DNA of 64,000 nucleotides, from positions 5,394,001-5,458,000 of the forward strand of contig UGYN01000002.1 in assembly GCA_900457075.1 (NCBI GenBank), written 5' to 3'. Source of the DNA: Serratia quinivorans (lineage in GTDB: Bacteria > Pseudomonadota > Gammaproteobacteria > Enterobacterales > Enterobacteriaceae). The first letter of the stretch is position 1. Each line of letters opens with the position of its first letter. The position numbers and the translations under genes were made by a program. Below the pieces are notes generated by a model. That model was not told where the DNA came from, did not search any database, and worked only from the letters and a program-made list of their open reading frames with translations. This document shows, piece after piece, positions 54,630 through 64,000 of this stretch.

Positions 54630-56165
54630 TCAGGCCACCGCCGCAGCGGCATCAGGGGCTATATCGGGGGTGCGCAGCATCGCCAGGCTGAGGGCTTTTT
54701 CCTCACTGGCCTCGTCATGCCGTAATTCGCCGGACAGTGCGCCTTCACGCATCACCAGGATACGGTCAGCCAGCCCCAGCACCTCTGGCAGGTCACTGGA
54801 GGCGAACAGCACCGCAATGCCGCGCTGCGCCAGTTGGTAAATGACGTGATAAATTTCATGCTTGGCACCGACGTCGATGCCGCGTGTTGGTTCATCGAGC
54901 AAGATCACTTTCATCTCTTCCGACAGCCAGCGGCCCAGAATGGCCTTCTGCTGATTGCCGCCGGACAAATTCATAATCAACTGCTCAGGGCCAGGCGTTT
55001 TGATATTCAATGCACGAATATGATGATCGGCATTGCTGGCCTCCCACCCTTTGTTGATCAGGCAACCGGCGCGCAGGCTGTTGCGCCTTGCGCTGATGTT
55101 GATGTTGTCACGCACCGAGTGCACCGGGATGATGCCGTCCGCCTTGCGATCCTCCGGGCACAGCATGATACCGGCGCGGATCGCGTCAATCGGTGAACGA
55201 ATGGCGATCGCCTGTCCATCCAGCATCAATTGGCCGGCACTGACCCGTGTGGCACCAAAAACCCCCTTCATCAGTTCACTGCGCCCGGCTCCCACCAGGC
55301 CAAACAGCCCGACGATCTCTCCGGCCCGCACGCTAAGATCGATCGCCGTTTTGACGCCCGGCGCTTTCAGCCCCTTGAGCTCCAGACGCACCGGCCCCAG
55401 CTCACGTGGCTGGTAGCCATAGACGTCACCCAGATCGCGCCCGACCATCGCCTGCACCAACTGCGCGTTATCCACCTGCTGCATATCGTCAAAGGTGCGC
55501 ACGTAGCGGCCATCTTTAAACACGGTAATGGCGTCGCTGAGGGCAAATATTTCTTCCATACGGTGTGAGACATACAGGATCACCCGCCCTTCGGCACGTA
55601 ATTCCCGGATCACCCGGAACAGTTGCTCAATCTCTCTGGCGGAAAGTGAACTGGTGGGTTCGTCAAAGGCGATCACCTTGGCGTTGCGCGCCAGCGCCTT
55701 GGCGATTTCCACCATTTGCCACTGGCCGATCGACAGGTATTTCAGCGGTGTATCCGGATCAATATCCAGGCCGAGGTGTTGGAGCTGCAAGCGGGATTCA
55801 TAGCGCAGCAGTTTTCTATCCACCAGCCCGCGTTTGGTCGGCAACTGGCCGAGATAAATGTTCTCCGCCACCGTCATTTCCGGCACCAGATGCAGTTCCT
55901 GATAGATAATCGCCACCCCGGCATTCAACGCATCGGTGGTGTTGGCAAACTGCACCGACCGTCCCTGCAGCTGAATTTCCCCCTGGGTTGGCGCGTAATT
56001 GCCACTGAGAATTTTCAGCAGCGTGGATTTCCCGGCGCCGTTTTCCCCCATCAACGCGTGGATCTGCCCGGCCTGACAGCTAAAGCTGATGTCATCCAGC
56101 GCCTTCACGCCCGGGAAGGTTTTACCTATGCCTTTAAACGCCAAATACGGCAATGCGGCGGTCAT
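54630..56165 (-). CDS. araG: L-arabinose ABC transporter ATPase AraG
   Basis: 511 residues, two tandem ABC domains. Walker [13 protein letters not shown] is near residue 38, and the second domain uses a degenerate [12 protein letters not shown] as usual. Signatures [16 protein letters not shown] and [15 protein letters not shown] are both present. Preceded by AGGAGGAG at optimal distance. Confidence 0.97.
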   Translation of the reverse strand: MTAALPYLAFKGIGKTFPGVKALDDISFSCQAGQIHALMGENGAGKSTLLKILSGNYAPTQGEIQLQGRSVQFANTTDALNAGVAIIYQELHLVPEMTVAENIYLGQLPTKRGLVDRKLLRYESRLQLQHLGLDIDPDTPLKYLSIGQWQMVEIAKALARNAKVIAFDEPTSSLSAREIEQLFRVIRELRAEGRVILYVSHRMEEIFALSDAITVFKDGRYVRTFDDMQQVDNAQLVQAMVGRDLGDVYGYQPRELGPVRLELKGLKAPGVKTAIDLSVRAGEIVGLFGLVGAGRSELMKGVFGATRVSAGQLMLDGQAIAIRSPIDAIRAGIMLCPEDRKADGIIPVHSVRDNINISARRNSLRAGCLINKGWEASNADHHIRALNIKTPGPEQLIMNLSGGNQQKAILGRWLSEEMKVILLDEPTRGIDVGAKHEIYHVIYQLAQRGIAVLFASSDLPEVLGLADRILVMREGALSGELRHDEASEEKALSLAMLRTPDIAPDAAAAVA

Positions 56166-56191
56166 GGTGTGCTCCTCCTGCAGTCAAAAAT

Positions 56192-56218
56192 GCCGCCCGA
56201 CAGAGTGCCGTGGGCGGC
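56192..56218 (-). other. hairpin between araF and araG
   Basis: GCCGCCC and GGGCGGC pair across 13 bases; on the minus strand the stem is followed by ATTTTTGACTG. It probably stops part of the transcript or protects the araF end, so that the binding protein is made in excess over araGH. Confidence 0.6.
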
Positions 56219-56225
56219 TCGCTTA

Positions 56226-57209
56226 TTACATCAGGCCTTTTTTCTGCAGTTCGGTTTTAAAGTTGTCGCGGGTGATCAGCACCACGTCGGTCACTTCGGT
56301 GAACTTTTGCGGCTCTACGCCCTTTTCGACCCAGTCATGCAGCATCTGGATACTCTTGTAACCATGGATATCCGGGCTTGGCAGCAGCGAACCGTAGAAA
56401 CCGGTGGCCTGTGCCTTGGACAGCTCGCTGACCGCATCCACGCCGTTGATGCCGATGCCGATCACGTTCGGCGCTTTGAAACCCTGGCCTTCGGTGGCGC
56501 GCACGCCGCCCAGCACGGTGTTGTCGTTCATGCCGACAATCAGCCAGTTTTTCACTTCAGGATGCTGCACCAGCATTGAGTTGGCGGCGTCAAACGCCCC
56601 AGGGATATCGTTGGATTTGGTCGGCACGCGATAAATTTGTTTCTCCGGGAAGCCGGCCGCCTTCAGCGCGTCTATCGAACCACCGGTGCGACGACGTGCG
56701 GTGTCCAGCTCATCGGCGGTGATCGCCATTACCGCGGTGTCCGCTAATTTCCAACCGCGCTTATTCTGCTCTTTCCACAATTCCTGCCCCTGACGCTCAC
56801 CGATTTTGGTGGCGGCCATCATCACTAACGGCACGCTGTCCATAGGTTTGCCCTTGGCGGTGACAAACTGGTCATCCACCGCAATCACTTTCAGGTTGTA
56901 ACTACGCGCTTTGGCGACAATCGCCGAGCCGAGTTTCGGATCTGGCGTACAGATAACAAAGCCCTTGGCCCCGCTGGCCGCCAGGCTGTCGATGGCATTG
57001 AGGGTTTTCTCCCCGTCCGGCACGGCGATTTTAATCACTTCAAAACCGAGATCCTTACCGGCCTTGTCGGCAAACTTCCATTCGGTCTGGAACCAGGGTT
57101 CCTCCGGCTGCTTGACCAAAAAGCCCAGCTTCATGGTCTCGGCGATAGCTGAATGTGACATAACGGCCGCCAGACTCAGTGTCACCAGCGCCTTAGTGAA
57201 TTTATGCAT
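56226..57209 (-). CDS. araF: L-arabinose-binding periplasmic protein AraF
   Basis: 327 residues (E. coli 329). The signal peptide ends near SHSAIA-ETMK. Sugar-binding blocks are KLGFLVKQPEEPWFQTEW, VAVDDQFVTAKGKPM-type segments and VGMNDNTVLGGVRA. ATG 57209 is the family start; the frame opens 37 codons earlier. First gene of araFGH, divergent from araBA. Confidence 0.97.
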   Translation of the reverse strand: MHKFTKALVTLSLAAVMSHSAIAETMKLGFLVKQPEEPWFQTEWKFADKAGKDLGFEVIKIAVPDGEKTLNAIDSLAASGAKGFVICTPDPKLGSAIVAKARSYNLKVIAVDDQFVTAKGKPMDSVPLVMMAATKIGERQGQELWKEQNKRGWKLADTAVMAITADELDTARRRTGGSIDALKAAGFPEKQIYRVPTKSNDIPGAFDAANSMLVQHPEVKNWLIVGMNDNTVLGGVRATEGQGFKAPNVIGIGINGVDAVSELSKAQATGFYGSLLPSPDIHGYKSIQMLHDWVEKGVEPQKFTEVTDVVLITRDNFKTELQKKGLM

Positions 57210-57570
57210 GATGCTCTCCGCTATTTTGTTCTCTGTGGCGACGAAAGCCGCTCGCCGTGAAAACGTTATCATTAGGGTGTCTGCTGTCGGCGCGTCGCTT
57301 ATCTCGCGACATTCACCCACAACAAGAGTAAGACGGCTTAAGTTTTAGCGGGTATTTGTTACTGAAATGTAGAGCGCTATCACATCCGTGGAATACAGCA
57401 GATATGTGCATATATTTAGCGAATTCCGCCAAGCGATAACTTATGACAGCCGTCACAAAACCACTGCGGGAAGCAGAAAAGTGCATACTTCCAGCTAACG
57501 GCTCCTCACCTGCCCAGCGCTTCGGCTCCTATGGTTGTCACAGCGTATTAACACATCAGGAGTCAACATC
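57210..57570. promoter_or_regulatory. ara divergent control region
   Basis: 361 bases between araF and araB with no gene. At 57442-57457, TATGA-CAGCCG-TCACA fits the CRP site (TGTGA-N6-TCACA) with one mismatch. TAGC tetramers, the start of AraC half-sites, occur at 57346-57349 and 57417-57420; I cannot define full AraC sites by eye. One region must serve both arms. Confidence 0.6.
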
Positions 57571-59256
57571 ATGACGGCAGGTGCTATTGCCCTGGGATTG
57601 GACTTCGGCAGCGACTCGGTGCGGGTGCTGGCGGTCGACTGCCATAACGGCGCGGAACTCGATACCGAAGTGGTTTATTACCCCCGCTGGCAGCGCGGCG
57701 AATTCTGTAACGCGGCGGAAAACCGTTTTCGCCACCATCCGCTCGACTATATAGAAGCCATGGAACAGGCGATCGTCACACTGGTGCAGCGCATGCCCCC
57801 GCAACAGCGGCTGCAGGTGATTGGCATTGGCGTTGACTCCACCGGTTCTACACCGGCGCCGATCGACAGTCAGGGGCAGGTGCTGGCACTGCGTCCGGAA
57901 TTTGCCGATAACCCCAACGCCATGTTTGTTTTGTGGAAAGACCACACCGCCATTGAAGAGGCTGACGCCATCAACCGGCTGTGCCGCAGCGGTGAGTTTC
58001 CCGATTATTCCCGCTATATCGGCGGCGTTTATTCCTCTGAGTGGTTTTGGGCCAAGATCCTGCATGTCACGCGCCAGGACGCCGAAGTACGCCAGGCCGC
58101 CTCCTCCTGGGTTGAACTGTGCGACTGGGTACCGGCGCTGTTGTCCGCTACCACCGCGCCACATCAGTTAAAACGCGGGCGCTGTAGCGTCGGTCACAAA
58201 ACGCTGTGGCACCCGGACTGGGGTGGCCTACCGCCCCAAGCCTTTTTTGCCGCGCTCGATCCTCTGCTGGTTGAACACCTGCCCTGGCCGCTGTTTGAAG
58301 ACTGCCATACCGCCGACCTGCCGGTAGGTACCCTGAGCGCCGAATGGGCGGCACGCCTTGGGCTACCCACCACGGTGGTGCTGTCCGGCGGGGCCTTCGA
58401 CTGCCATATGGGGGCCGTCGGTGCCGGTGCCCAGCCTTATACCCTGGTGAAGGTGATCGGCACCTCCACCTGCGACATTCTGATCGCCGAGCGTCAGCGA
58501 GTCGACGGCCGCGCTATCGAGGGCATTTGCGGTCAGGTCGACGGCAGCGTAGTGCCGGGAATGATTGGCATGGAGGCCGGGCAGTCGGCCTTTGGCGATA
58601 TGTATGCCTGGTTCAGCCGTTTGCTGAGCTGGCCGTTGCATGCAGCGGCAAAAAACCAGCCTGAACTGCAACCGCAGCTACAAAAGATTGAAGCCGGTCT
58701 GCTGGCGGCACTGACCGATGCCTGGGTGGAAAACCCGTCACTGGATCATTTGCCGGTGGTGCTGGACTGGTTTAACGGCCGCCGAACCCCCTACGCCAAC
58801 CAGCGGCTGAAAGGCGTAATAGCCGATCTGAACCTCGGCACCGATGCACCGACGCTGTTCGGCGGCTTTATCGCCGCCACCGCCTTTGGCGCTCGCGCCA
58901 TTATGGAATGCTTTGAACAGCAGGATATTCCGGTCGATAACGTGCTGGCGCTGGGCGGCATTGCGCGTAAATCTCCGGCGATTATGCAGGCCTGCGCCGA
59001 CGTGATGAACCGACCGCTGCAAATTGTGGCCTCCGATCAGTGCTGCGCGCTGGGCGCGGCGATCTTCGCCGCCGTGGCCGCCGGCCGTTTCATCAGCGTG
59101 CCCGAAGCCCAGCGCCAGATGGCCTGCGGCATCGAACGTACCCTGCAGCCCGATCCGCAGCGCGTCGCTCGCTACCAACAACTTTATCAACGCTATCAAC
59201 AATGGTGCCAGGCCGCCGAGCCGCGCTACGCCCCGACCTCCGGTTCAGCAAATTAA
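57571..59256 (+). CDS. araB: ribulokinase
   Basis: 561 residues, FGGY kinase close to E. coli Ara[19 protein letters not shown] at the start, [40 protein letters not shown] and [19 protein letters not shown]. It phosphorylates L-ribulose. ATG 57571 follows CAGGAG by 8 bases; an earlier in-frame codon at 57535 lies in the control region. Confidence 0.97.
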   Translation: MTAGAIALGLDFGSDSVRVLAVDCHNGAELDTEVVYYPRWQRGEFCNAAENRFRHHPLDYIEAMEQAIVTLVQRMPPQQRLQVIGIGVDSTGSTPAPIDSQGQVLALRPEFADNPNAMFVLWKDHTAIEEADAINRLCRSGEFPDYSRYIGGVYSSEWFWAKILHVTRQDAEVRQAASSWVELCDWVPALLSATTAPHQLKRGRCSVGHKTLWHPDWGGLPPQAFFAALDPLLVEHLPWPLFEDCHTADLPVGTLSAEWAARLGLPTTVVLSGGAFDCHMGAVGAGAQPYTLVKVIGTSTCDILIAERQRVDGRAIEGICGQVDGSVVPGMIGMEAGQSAFGDMYAWFSRLLSWPLHAAAKNQPELQPQLQKIEAGLLAALTDAWVENPSLDHLPVVLDWFNGRRTPYANQRLKGVIADLNLGTDAPTLFGGFIAATAFGARAIMECFEQQDIPVDNVLALGGIARKSPAIMQACADVMNRPLQIVASDQCCALGAAIFAAVAAGRFISVPEAQRQMACGIERTLQPDPQRVARYQQLYQRYQQWCQAAEPRYAPTSGSAN

Positions 59257-59287
59257 GCCTATACCCAATACAGAGGAGTCTTTTTTA

Positions 59288-60793
59288 ATGAATGCATTCA
59301 AGCAGCGCGAAGTCTGGTTCGCCATTGGCAGCCAACATCTGTACGGCCCGCAAACCCTGCAACAGGTTAAGGCACACGCCGAACAGGTGGTGGACAGTCT
59401 CAACCGCGAAGCCGGCCTACCGGTAAAACTGGTGCTGAAACCGCTGGTCACCACGCCGGATGAAATCACCGCCCTGTGTCGTGACGCCAACTATCAACCG
59501 CAGTGTATTGGCATCCTGGCCTGGCTACACACCTTCTCACCGGCCAAAATGTGGATCGCCGGTCTGTCCGTGCTGCATAAGCCGCTGTTGCAGTTCCATA
59601 CCCAGTTCAACGCCCAGGTGCCCTGGGACAGTATGGATATGGACTTTATGAACCTCAACCAAACCGCCCACGGCGGCCGTGAGTTTGGCTTTATCGGCGC
59701 CCGTATGCGCCAGCAGCACAGCGTGATTGCCGGTCACTGGCAGGATCCCGAGGCACACCGGCGCATTGGCCAGTGGATGCGTGTCGCCAGCGCCAAACAG
59801 GCCGGCCAGCAGCTGAAAGTGGCGCGTTTTGGCGACAACATGCGTGAAGTGGCGGTGACCGATGGCGACAAGGTCGGTGCTCAGATCCAGTTTGGTTACT
59901 CGGTCAATGCCTATGGTATTGGCGATTTGGTCAGCGTCATTAACGAAGTCAGCCGTGGCGATGTAGATACGCTGATTGAAGAGTATGAGGCCAGCTATGT
60001 GCTAAGCGATGCGGCCAAAATCAACGGCGCAAAACGCGAAAACCTGACTGACGCGGCACGTATCGAGCTGGGCATGAAACGCTTCCTCGAACAGGGCAAC
60101 TTCCAGGCCTTCACCACCAACTTTGAAGACTTGCACGGCATGAAACAGCTGCCGGGGTTGGCGGTACAACGCCTGATGCAACAAGGCTACGGCTTTGGCG
60201 GCGAAGGCGACTGGAAAACCGCCGCGCTGCTGCGCATCCTGAAAGTGATGGCCGATGGGTTACACGGCGGCACCTCGTTTATGGAGGATTACACCTATCA
60301 CTTCCAGCCGGGCAACGATCTGGTGGTCGGCTCGCATATGCTGGAGGTCTGCCCGTCGATCGCCAAGGAGCCCAAACCGCTGTTGGATATCCAGCCGCTC
60401 GGTATTGGTGGCAAGGCAGATCCGGCGCGGCTGATTTTCTCTACTCCGGCCGGCCCGGCAGTCAATGCCAGCCTGATCGACATGGGCGATCGCTTCCGCC
60501 TGCTGGTCAATCAGGTGGACACCGTGGAACAACCGCACCCGCTGCCCAAGCTGCCGGTGGCGCGCGCCATCTGGCGGGCCCAACCCACGCTGGCGACCGC
60601 CGCCGAAGCCTGGATCCTGGCGGGCGGCGCCCACCACACGGTGTTCTCCCAGGCGCTGGACGCCGATATGCTGCGGCTGTATGCCGAAATGCATAACATT
60701 GAGTTCTTGCTGATTGACCAGGACACCACCCTGCCGGCATTCAAAAACGAGCTGCGCTGGAACGAAGCCTACTATCAACTTAACCGCCGTTAA
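59288..60793 (+). CDS. araA: L-arabinose isomerase
   Basis: 501 residues, converting L-arabinose to L-ribulose. Conserved blocks are [60 protein letters not shown] and [13 protein letters not shown] (metal and substrate residues E and H). GAGGAG precedes ATG 59288. araD, which normally follows, is absent: the next gene is ydgK after a hairpin. Confidence 0.97.
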   Translation: MNAFKQREVWFAIGSQHLYGPQTLQQVKAHAEQVVDSLNREAGLPVKLVLKPLVTTPDEITALCRDANYQPQCIGILAWLHTFSPAKMWIAGLSVLHKPLLQFHTQFNAQVPWDSMDMDFMNLNQTAHGGREFGFIGARMRQQHSVIAGHWQDPEAHRRIGQWMRVASAKQAGQQLKVARFGDNMREVAVTDGDKVGAQIQFGYSVNAYGIGDLVSVINEVSRGDVDTLIEEYEASYVLSDAAKINGAKRENLTDAARIELGMKRFLEQGNFQAFTTNFEDLHGMKQLPGLAVQRLMQQGYGFGGEGDWKTAALLRILKVMADGLHGGTSFMEDYTYHFQPGNDLVVGSHMLEVCPSIAKEPKPLLDIQPLGIGGKADPARLIFSTPAGPAVNASLIDMGDRFRLLVNQVDTVEQPHPLPKLPVARAIWRAQPTLATAAEAWILAGGAHHTVFSQALDADMLRLYAEMHNIEFLLIDQDTTLPAFKNELRWNEAYYQLNRR

Positions 60794-60799
60794 TCGCCC

Positions 60800-60832
60800 G
60801 GCTACCGGTGGCAAAATCGCCTGCCGGTAGCC
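60800..60832 (+). terminator. hairpin after araA
   Basis: GGCTACCGG (60800-60808) and CCGGTAGCC (60824-60832) pair over 15 bases. No T run follows; it may end or protect the araBA message. Confidence 0.5.
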
Positions 60833-60952
60833 AAACGTGCTGCCACGCCGCCTTGCTCCCGACCATCCGCTTGATATTGATGACGAAGCCCGCATTACCC
60901 GCTAAGCTATGCGGCTGTCACATTGGATCATGTCTTACCCAGGAAGCCGTTT

Positions 60953-61393
60953 ATGTCTCAAGCTGATTACACCCGTATCGGCGGTTGGTTGCTGGCCCCG
61001 ATGGCCTATCTGATTGTCACCCTGCTTAGCGCCAGTCTGATGCTGCTCCTGTATGGCATGGCGATTTTCGTGCCGGAATCGCGCGAATATCTGCTCACCA
61101 ACGCCCAGGCGTTTAGCATGCAATGGTATTTCTCGGTGCTGACCACCCTGGCGATGTGGTGCTTTACCCTGTGGCTGCTGTGGCTGTTCTGCCACCGTTC
61201 GCAGCGGTTCCCCAAATTGTTCCTGCTGTGGCTGCTGATTACCGTTTTGCTGGCGGTGAAAGCCTTTGCCTTTGCGCCGGTGCCGGATGAATTGGCGGTA
61301 CGCAGTCTGGGTTGGCCACTGTTGATGGCCGCGTTGCTGGTACCTTATATGAAGCGTTCCAAGCGAGTCAAAGGCACCTTTACCGAGAGCTAA
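60953..61393 (+). CDS. ydgK: YdgK, DUF2569 inner-membrane protein
   Basis: 146 residues with four membrane helices, in the DUF2569 family. IGGWLLAPMAYLIVTLLSASL is helix 1. Function unknown. ATG 60953 has AGGA at 60940-60943. It is just before rsxA, as in E. coli. Confidence 0.9.
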   Translation: MSQADYTRIGGWLLAPMAYLIVTLLSASLMLLLYGMAIFVPESREYLLTNAQAFSMQWYFSVLTTLAMWCFTLWLLWLFCHRSQRFPKLFLLWLLITVLLAVKAFAFAPVPDELAVRSLGWPLLMAALLVPYMKRSKRVKGTFTES

Positions 61394-61490
61394 GCTATCC
61401 TGTGGCACGTTTTGTGCGGATAATTGTGTAAATTTTCGCCAAAAACAGGCAAAAAGGGTAATAACCCTGCTATCCCTATGTTGTGGTCAG

Positions 61491-61528
61491 GCCGCCAATT
61501 CCCGATAATAGGCGGCTTTTATTTTTTT
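61491..61528 (+). terminator. terminator-like hairpin directly upstream of rsxA
   Basis: GCCGCC (61491-61496), 14 bases, GGCGGC (61511-61516), then TTTTATTTTTTT. The hairpin ends 22 bases before the rsxA ATG, so any rsx promoter further upstream would have to read through it. Confidence 0.8.
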
Positions 61529-61538
61529 AGGCATCGCA

Positions 61539-62120
61539 ATGACCGAATACCTGCTCCTGTTTGTCGGCACCGTACTGGTGAATAACTTCGTCCTGGTGAA
61601 GTTTCTTGGCCTGTGCCCATTCCTCGGCGTTTCCAAAAAGCTGGAAAGCGCTATTGGCATGGGGATGGCCACCACTTTTGTTATGACGTTGGCCTCGGTC
61701 AGCGCCTGGGTGATTAACACCTTTATTCTGGTTCCGTTGGATCTGGTGTATCTGCGCACGCTGTCATTTATTTTAGTGATCGCCGTGGTGGTGCAATTTA
61801 CCGAGATGGTGGTACGCAAAACCAGCCCGGCCCTGTATCGCCTGCTGGGTATTTTCCTGCCGCTGATCACCACCAACTGTGCGGTGCTCGGCGTCGCACT
61901 GCTCAACGTCAACCTCGGCTACAATTTCCTGCAGTCTGCGGTATACGGCTTCAGCGCCGCCGCGGGCTTCTCATTGGTGATGGTGCTGTTTGCCGCCATT
62001 CGTGAACGTCTGGCGGTAGCCGATGTGCCTGCGCCCTTCCGGGGCTCTTCCATCGCACTGATCACCGCCGGGCTGATGTCGCTGGCCTTTATGGGCTTTA
62101 CCGGGCTGGTGAAATTCTAA
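61539..62120 (+). CDS. rsxA: electron transport complex subunit RsxA
   Basis: 193 residues, six helices, of the RnfA/RsxA family. [21 protein letters not shown] has the conserved Cys that carries a membrane [2Fe-2S] with RsxE, and [15 protein letters not shown] has the other. The Rsx complex moves electrons to keep SoxR reduced. The ribosome site is weak (TAGG after a T run). The stop overlaps the next ATG by one base. Confidence 0.97.
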   Translation: MTEYLLLFVGTVLVNNFVLVKFLGLCPFLGVSKKLESAIGMGMATTFVMTLASVSAWVINTFILVPLDLVYLRTLSFILVIAVVVQFTEMVVRKTSPALYRLLGIFLPLITTNCAVLGVALLNVNLGYNFLQSAVYGFSAAAGFSLVMVLFAAIRERLAVADVPAPFRGSSIALITAGLMSLAFMGFTGLVKF

Positions 62121-62692
62121 TGACCGCGTTATGGATTGCGATTGCTGCGTTAAGCGCCCTTGGCCTGCTGTTCGGTCTGGTGCTGGGCTATGCCGCGCGC
62201 CGCTTTGAAGTGGAAGAAGATCCGGTGGCCGAACAGGTCGATGAGATCCTGCCACAGAGCCAGTGCGGCCAGTGCGGTTACCCCGGTTGCCGTCCTTATG
62301 CCGAAGCCGTCGCCAACGGTGAGATGATTAACAAATGCGCTCCGGGTGGCGAGCAGGTGATGCTGAAGCTGGCAGAATTGCTCAACGTCGAACCACAGCC
62401 GCTCGGTAGCGAAGCCGTCGCCGAACCTGTGCGCCAGGTGGCCTACATTGACGAGGCCAACTGCATCGGCTGCACCAAGTGCATTCAGGCCTGTCCGGTG
62501 GACGCCATCGTCGGCGCTACCCGCGCCATGCATACCGTCATTACCGATCTTTGTACCGGCTGCGACCTGTGCGTTGCGCCGTGCCCTACCGACTGTATTG
62601 AAATGAGACCGGTCGCCACCACTACCGCCAACTGGAAGTGGGACATGAAGACGATCCCGGTGCAAGTGATCCACGTGGAGCAACATGCTTAA
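62120..62692 (+). CDS. rsxB: electron transport complex subunit RsxB
   Basis: 190 residues. An N-terminal helix anchors the protein, then a [4Fe-4S] domain with [16 protein letters not shown] (near 50-65) and two ferredoxin clusters, [12 protein letters not shown] and [12 protein letters not shown]. All cysteines are kept. Overlaps rsxC by 8 bases. Confidence 0.97.
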   Translation: MTALWIAIAALSALGLLFGLVLGYAARRFEVEEDPVAEQVDEILPQSQCGQCGYPGCRPYAEAVANGEMINKCAPGGEQVMLKLAELLNVEPQPLGSEAVAEPVRQVAYIDEANCIGCTKCIQACPVDAIVGATRAMHTVITDLCTGCDLCVAPCPTDCIEMRPVATTTANWKWDMKTIPVQVIHVEQHA

Positions 62693-64000
62693 TCTGTTCG
62701 CCGCCTTCAAAAAAGACCGGATTTGGGATTTCGACGGCGGGATCCATCCGCCGGAAATGAAGACCCAGTCCAGCGGTGTCCCGCTGCGTACCGCCCCGCT
62801 GCCGGATAAGTTTATTATCCCGTTGCAACAGCATCTGGGGCCGGAAGGTGAACTGTGCGTCAAGGTCGGCGACGCCGTGCTGAAAGGCCAGCCGCTGACC
62901 GTCGGCCGGGGCCGTACCGTACCGGTGCACGCACCGACCTCCGGCACCATCAGCGCCATCACACCGCATATCACCGCTCACCCTTCCGGGCTGGCAGAAC
63001 TGTGCGTGATTATTCAACCTGACGGCGAAGACCGCTGGTGCGAGCGTGCGCCGGTAGCCGACTACCGTCAACTGACCGCCAGCGAGTTGATCCAACGTAT
63101 TCATCAGGCCGGCATCGCCGGGCTGGGTGGCGCCGGTTTCCCGACCGCCAGCAAGTTGCAGGGCGGCATGAACGGGGTGGAAACCCTGATCCTCAACGCC
63201 GCCGAGTGCGAGCCCTATATCACTGCCGATGACCGCTTGATGCAGGAACATGCCGATCAGGTGATTGAAGGCACGCAGATCCTGCGCCACCTGCTGCAAC
63301 CCAAGGTCACGCTGATTGGCATCGAGGACAATAAGCCCGAAGCGATCGCCGCGTTGAAACTGGCGCTGCGCGGTCAGCCAGGTATTGCCCTGCGGGTGAT
63401 CCCGACCAAATACCCTTCTGGCGGCGCCAAACAGCTCACCAAGATCCTGATTGGCAAGGAAGTGCCGCACGGCAAGCACTCTTCCGCTATTGGCGTGCTG
63501 ATGCAGAACGTCGGTACTGCCTTTGCCATTAAACGTGCGATTGTCGACGGCGAGCCGCTGATCGAACGCGTGGTGACTCTGACCGGTGAAGCTCTAAGCC
63601 TGCCGGGCAACCTGTGGGCGCGCATAGGCACACCGGTACAACACCTGTTGAAATTTGCCGGTTTCCAGCCTCAGGCTCAGCAAATGGTAGTGATGGGCGG
63701 CCCGCTGATGGGCTTTACCCTGCCCGCGCTCCACGTCCCCATCGTTAAGATAAGCAACTGTATTCTGGCCCCCTCGGTCAGCGAAATGGCACCACAAGAA
63801 CAGGAACAGTCCTGTATTCGCTGTGGCCTGTGCGTTGATGCCTGCCCGGCGGGCCTGTTACCGCAGCAACTTTACTGGTTCAGCCGCGGCGAAGAACACG
63901 AAAAGGCCCGCAATCATAATCTGTTCGATTGCATTGAATGTGGTGCCTGCGCCTTTGTCTGCCCGAGCAATATCCCGCTGGTGCAGTACTACCGCCAGGA
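62685..64000 (+). CDS. rsxC: electron transport complex subunit RsxC, 3' partial
   Basis: The first 438 codons; the gene continues beyond the window. N-terminal segment [13 protein letters not shown], the NADH/flavin domain [29 protein letters not shown], and two ferredoxin clusters [14 protein letters not shown] and [14 protein letters not shown]. It starts with ATG 62685 inside rsxB. The missing C-terminal part would carry the variable Ala/Lys-rich repeat region. Confidence 0.97.
   Translation, partial: MLNLFAAFKKDRIWDFDGGIHPPEMKTQSSGVPLRTAPLPDKFIIPLQQHLGPEGELCVKVGDAVLKGQPLTVGRGRTVPVHAPTSGTISAITPHITAHPSGLAELCVIIQPDGEDRWCERAPVADYRQLTASELIQRIHQAGIAGLGGAGFPTASKLQGGMNGVETLILNAAECEPYITADDRLMQEHADQVIEGTQILRHLLQPKVTLIGIEDNKPEAIAALKLALRGQPGIALRVIPTKYPSGGAKQLTKILIGKEVPHGKHSSAIGVLMQNVGTAFAIKRAIVDGEPLIERVVTLTGEALSLPGNLWARIGTPVQHLLKFAGFQPQAQQMVVMGGPLMGFTLPALHVPIVKISNCILAPSVSEMAPQEQEQSCIRCGLCVDACPAGLLPQQLYWFSRGEEHEKARNHNLFDCIECGACAFVCPSNIPLVQYYRQ

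Noticed and set aside
1..64000. tRNA, rRNA, IS elements, CRISPR arrays, dif site, prophage attachment sites
   Set aside because: No transposase, integrase, repeat-spacer pattern, cloverleaf or dif-like 28-mer was seen on either strand while reading; a tool-based search could still find a small RNA.

Overview
The window is a gene-dense, GC-rich stretch of an enterobacterial chromosome, most likely Serratia (liquefaciens/proteamaculans-like). Evidence: a Serratia-type ampC-ampR pair, long stretches collinear with the E. coli terminus region (clcB-bioD2-mlc-ynfL-ynfM, tus-fumC, manA-ydgA, add/ydgJ, ydgK-rsxABC), and Enterobacterales-only genes such as tus. A Ter site overlaps the tus leader, so this is the replication terminus half of the chromosome. 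I see no tRNA, rRNA, insertion sequence, prophage or CRISPR array.

Layout. 1-2358: end of a catabolic module (alpha/beta hydrolase, VOC ring-cleavage-type enzyme, fumarylacetoacetase-family hydrolase). 2374-8278 (-): purine operon guaD-xdhA-xdhB-xdhC, behind an excellent sigma54 promoter. 8589-14914: ROK repressor divergent from a sugar ABC transporter operon with its own PfkB kinase. 15075-22463: two DHA2 drug exporters (one behind a short leader peptide), acetyltransferase, ydfG, a frameshifted ynfA, ynfB, ynfD, clcB. 22460-26959: bioD2, mlc, ynfL, ynfM. 27086-33472: Ter/tus, fumC, a Val/Pro-repeat exported protein, manA, ydgA. 33516-37926: serine hydrolase and LysR gene, then ampC/ampR. 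37929-41979: malI-malX-malY with two MalI operators. 42017-42978: NudK-like hydrolase and partner. 43079-49099: an accessory, little-described PTS operon (DeoR regulator, PfkA-like kinase, ascorbate-family EIIB/EIIC/EIIA, class II aldolase, an unknown 89-residue protein and a P-loop kinase). 49289-52527: add, yfeH, ydgJ. 52609-60793: complete arabinose uptake and entry genes araC, araFGH, araBA, without araD. 60953-64000: ydgK and rsxA, rsxB, rsxC (cut by the window end).

How the genes work together. Several blocks are self-contained nutrient modules, each with uptake, kinase or first enzymes, and a local regulator: purines (nitrogen), an unknown ABC sugar, maltose-type PTS, an unknown PTS sugar phosphate split by an aldolase, and L-arabinose. 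Mlc adds global PTS-linked sugar control. Five one-base breaks sit in homopolymers (hydrolase, ynfA, the repeat protein, and twice in the PTS EIIC); removing or adding one base restores each family protein. This pattern suggests sequencing error, though real inactivation cannot be excluded, especially for the A9 tract of ynfA.
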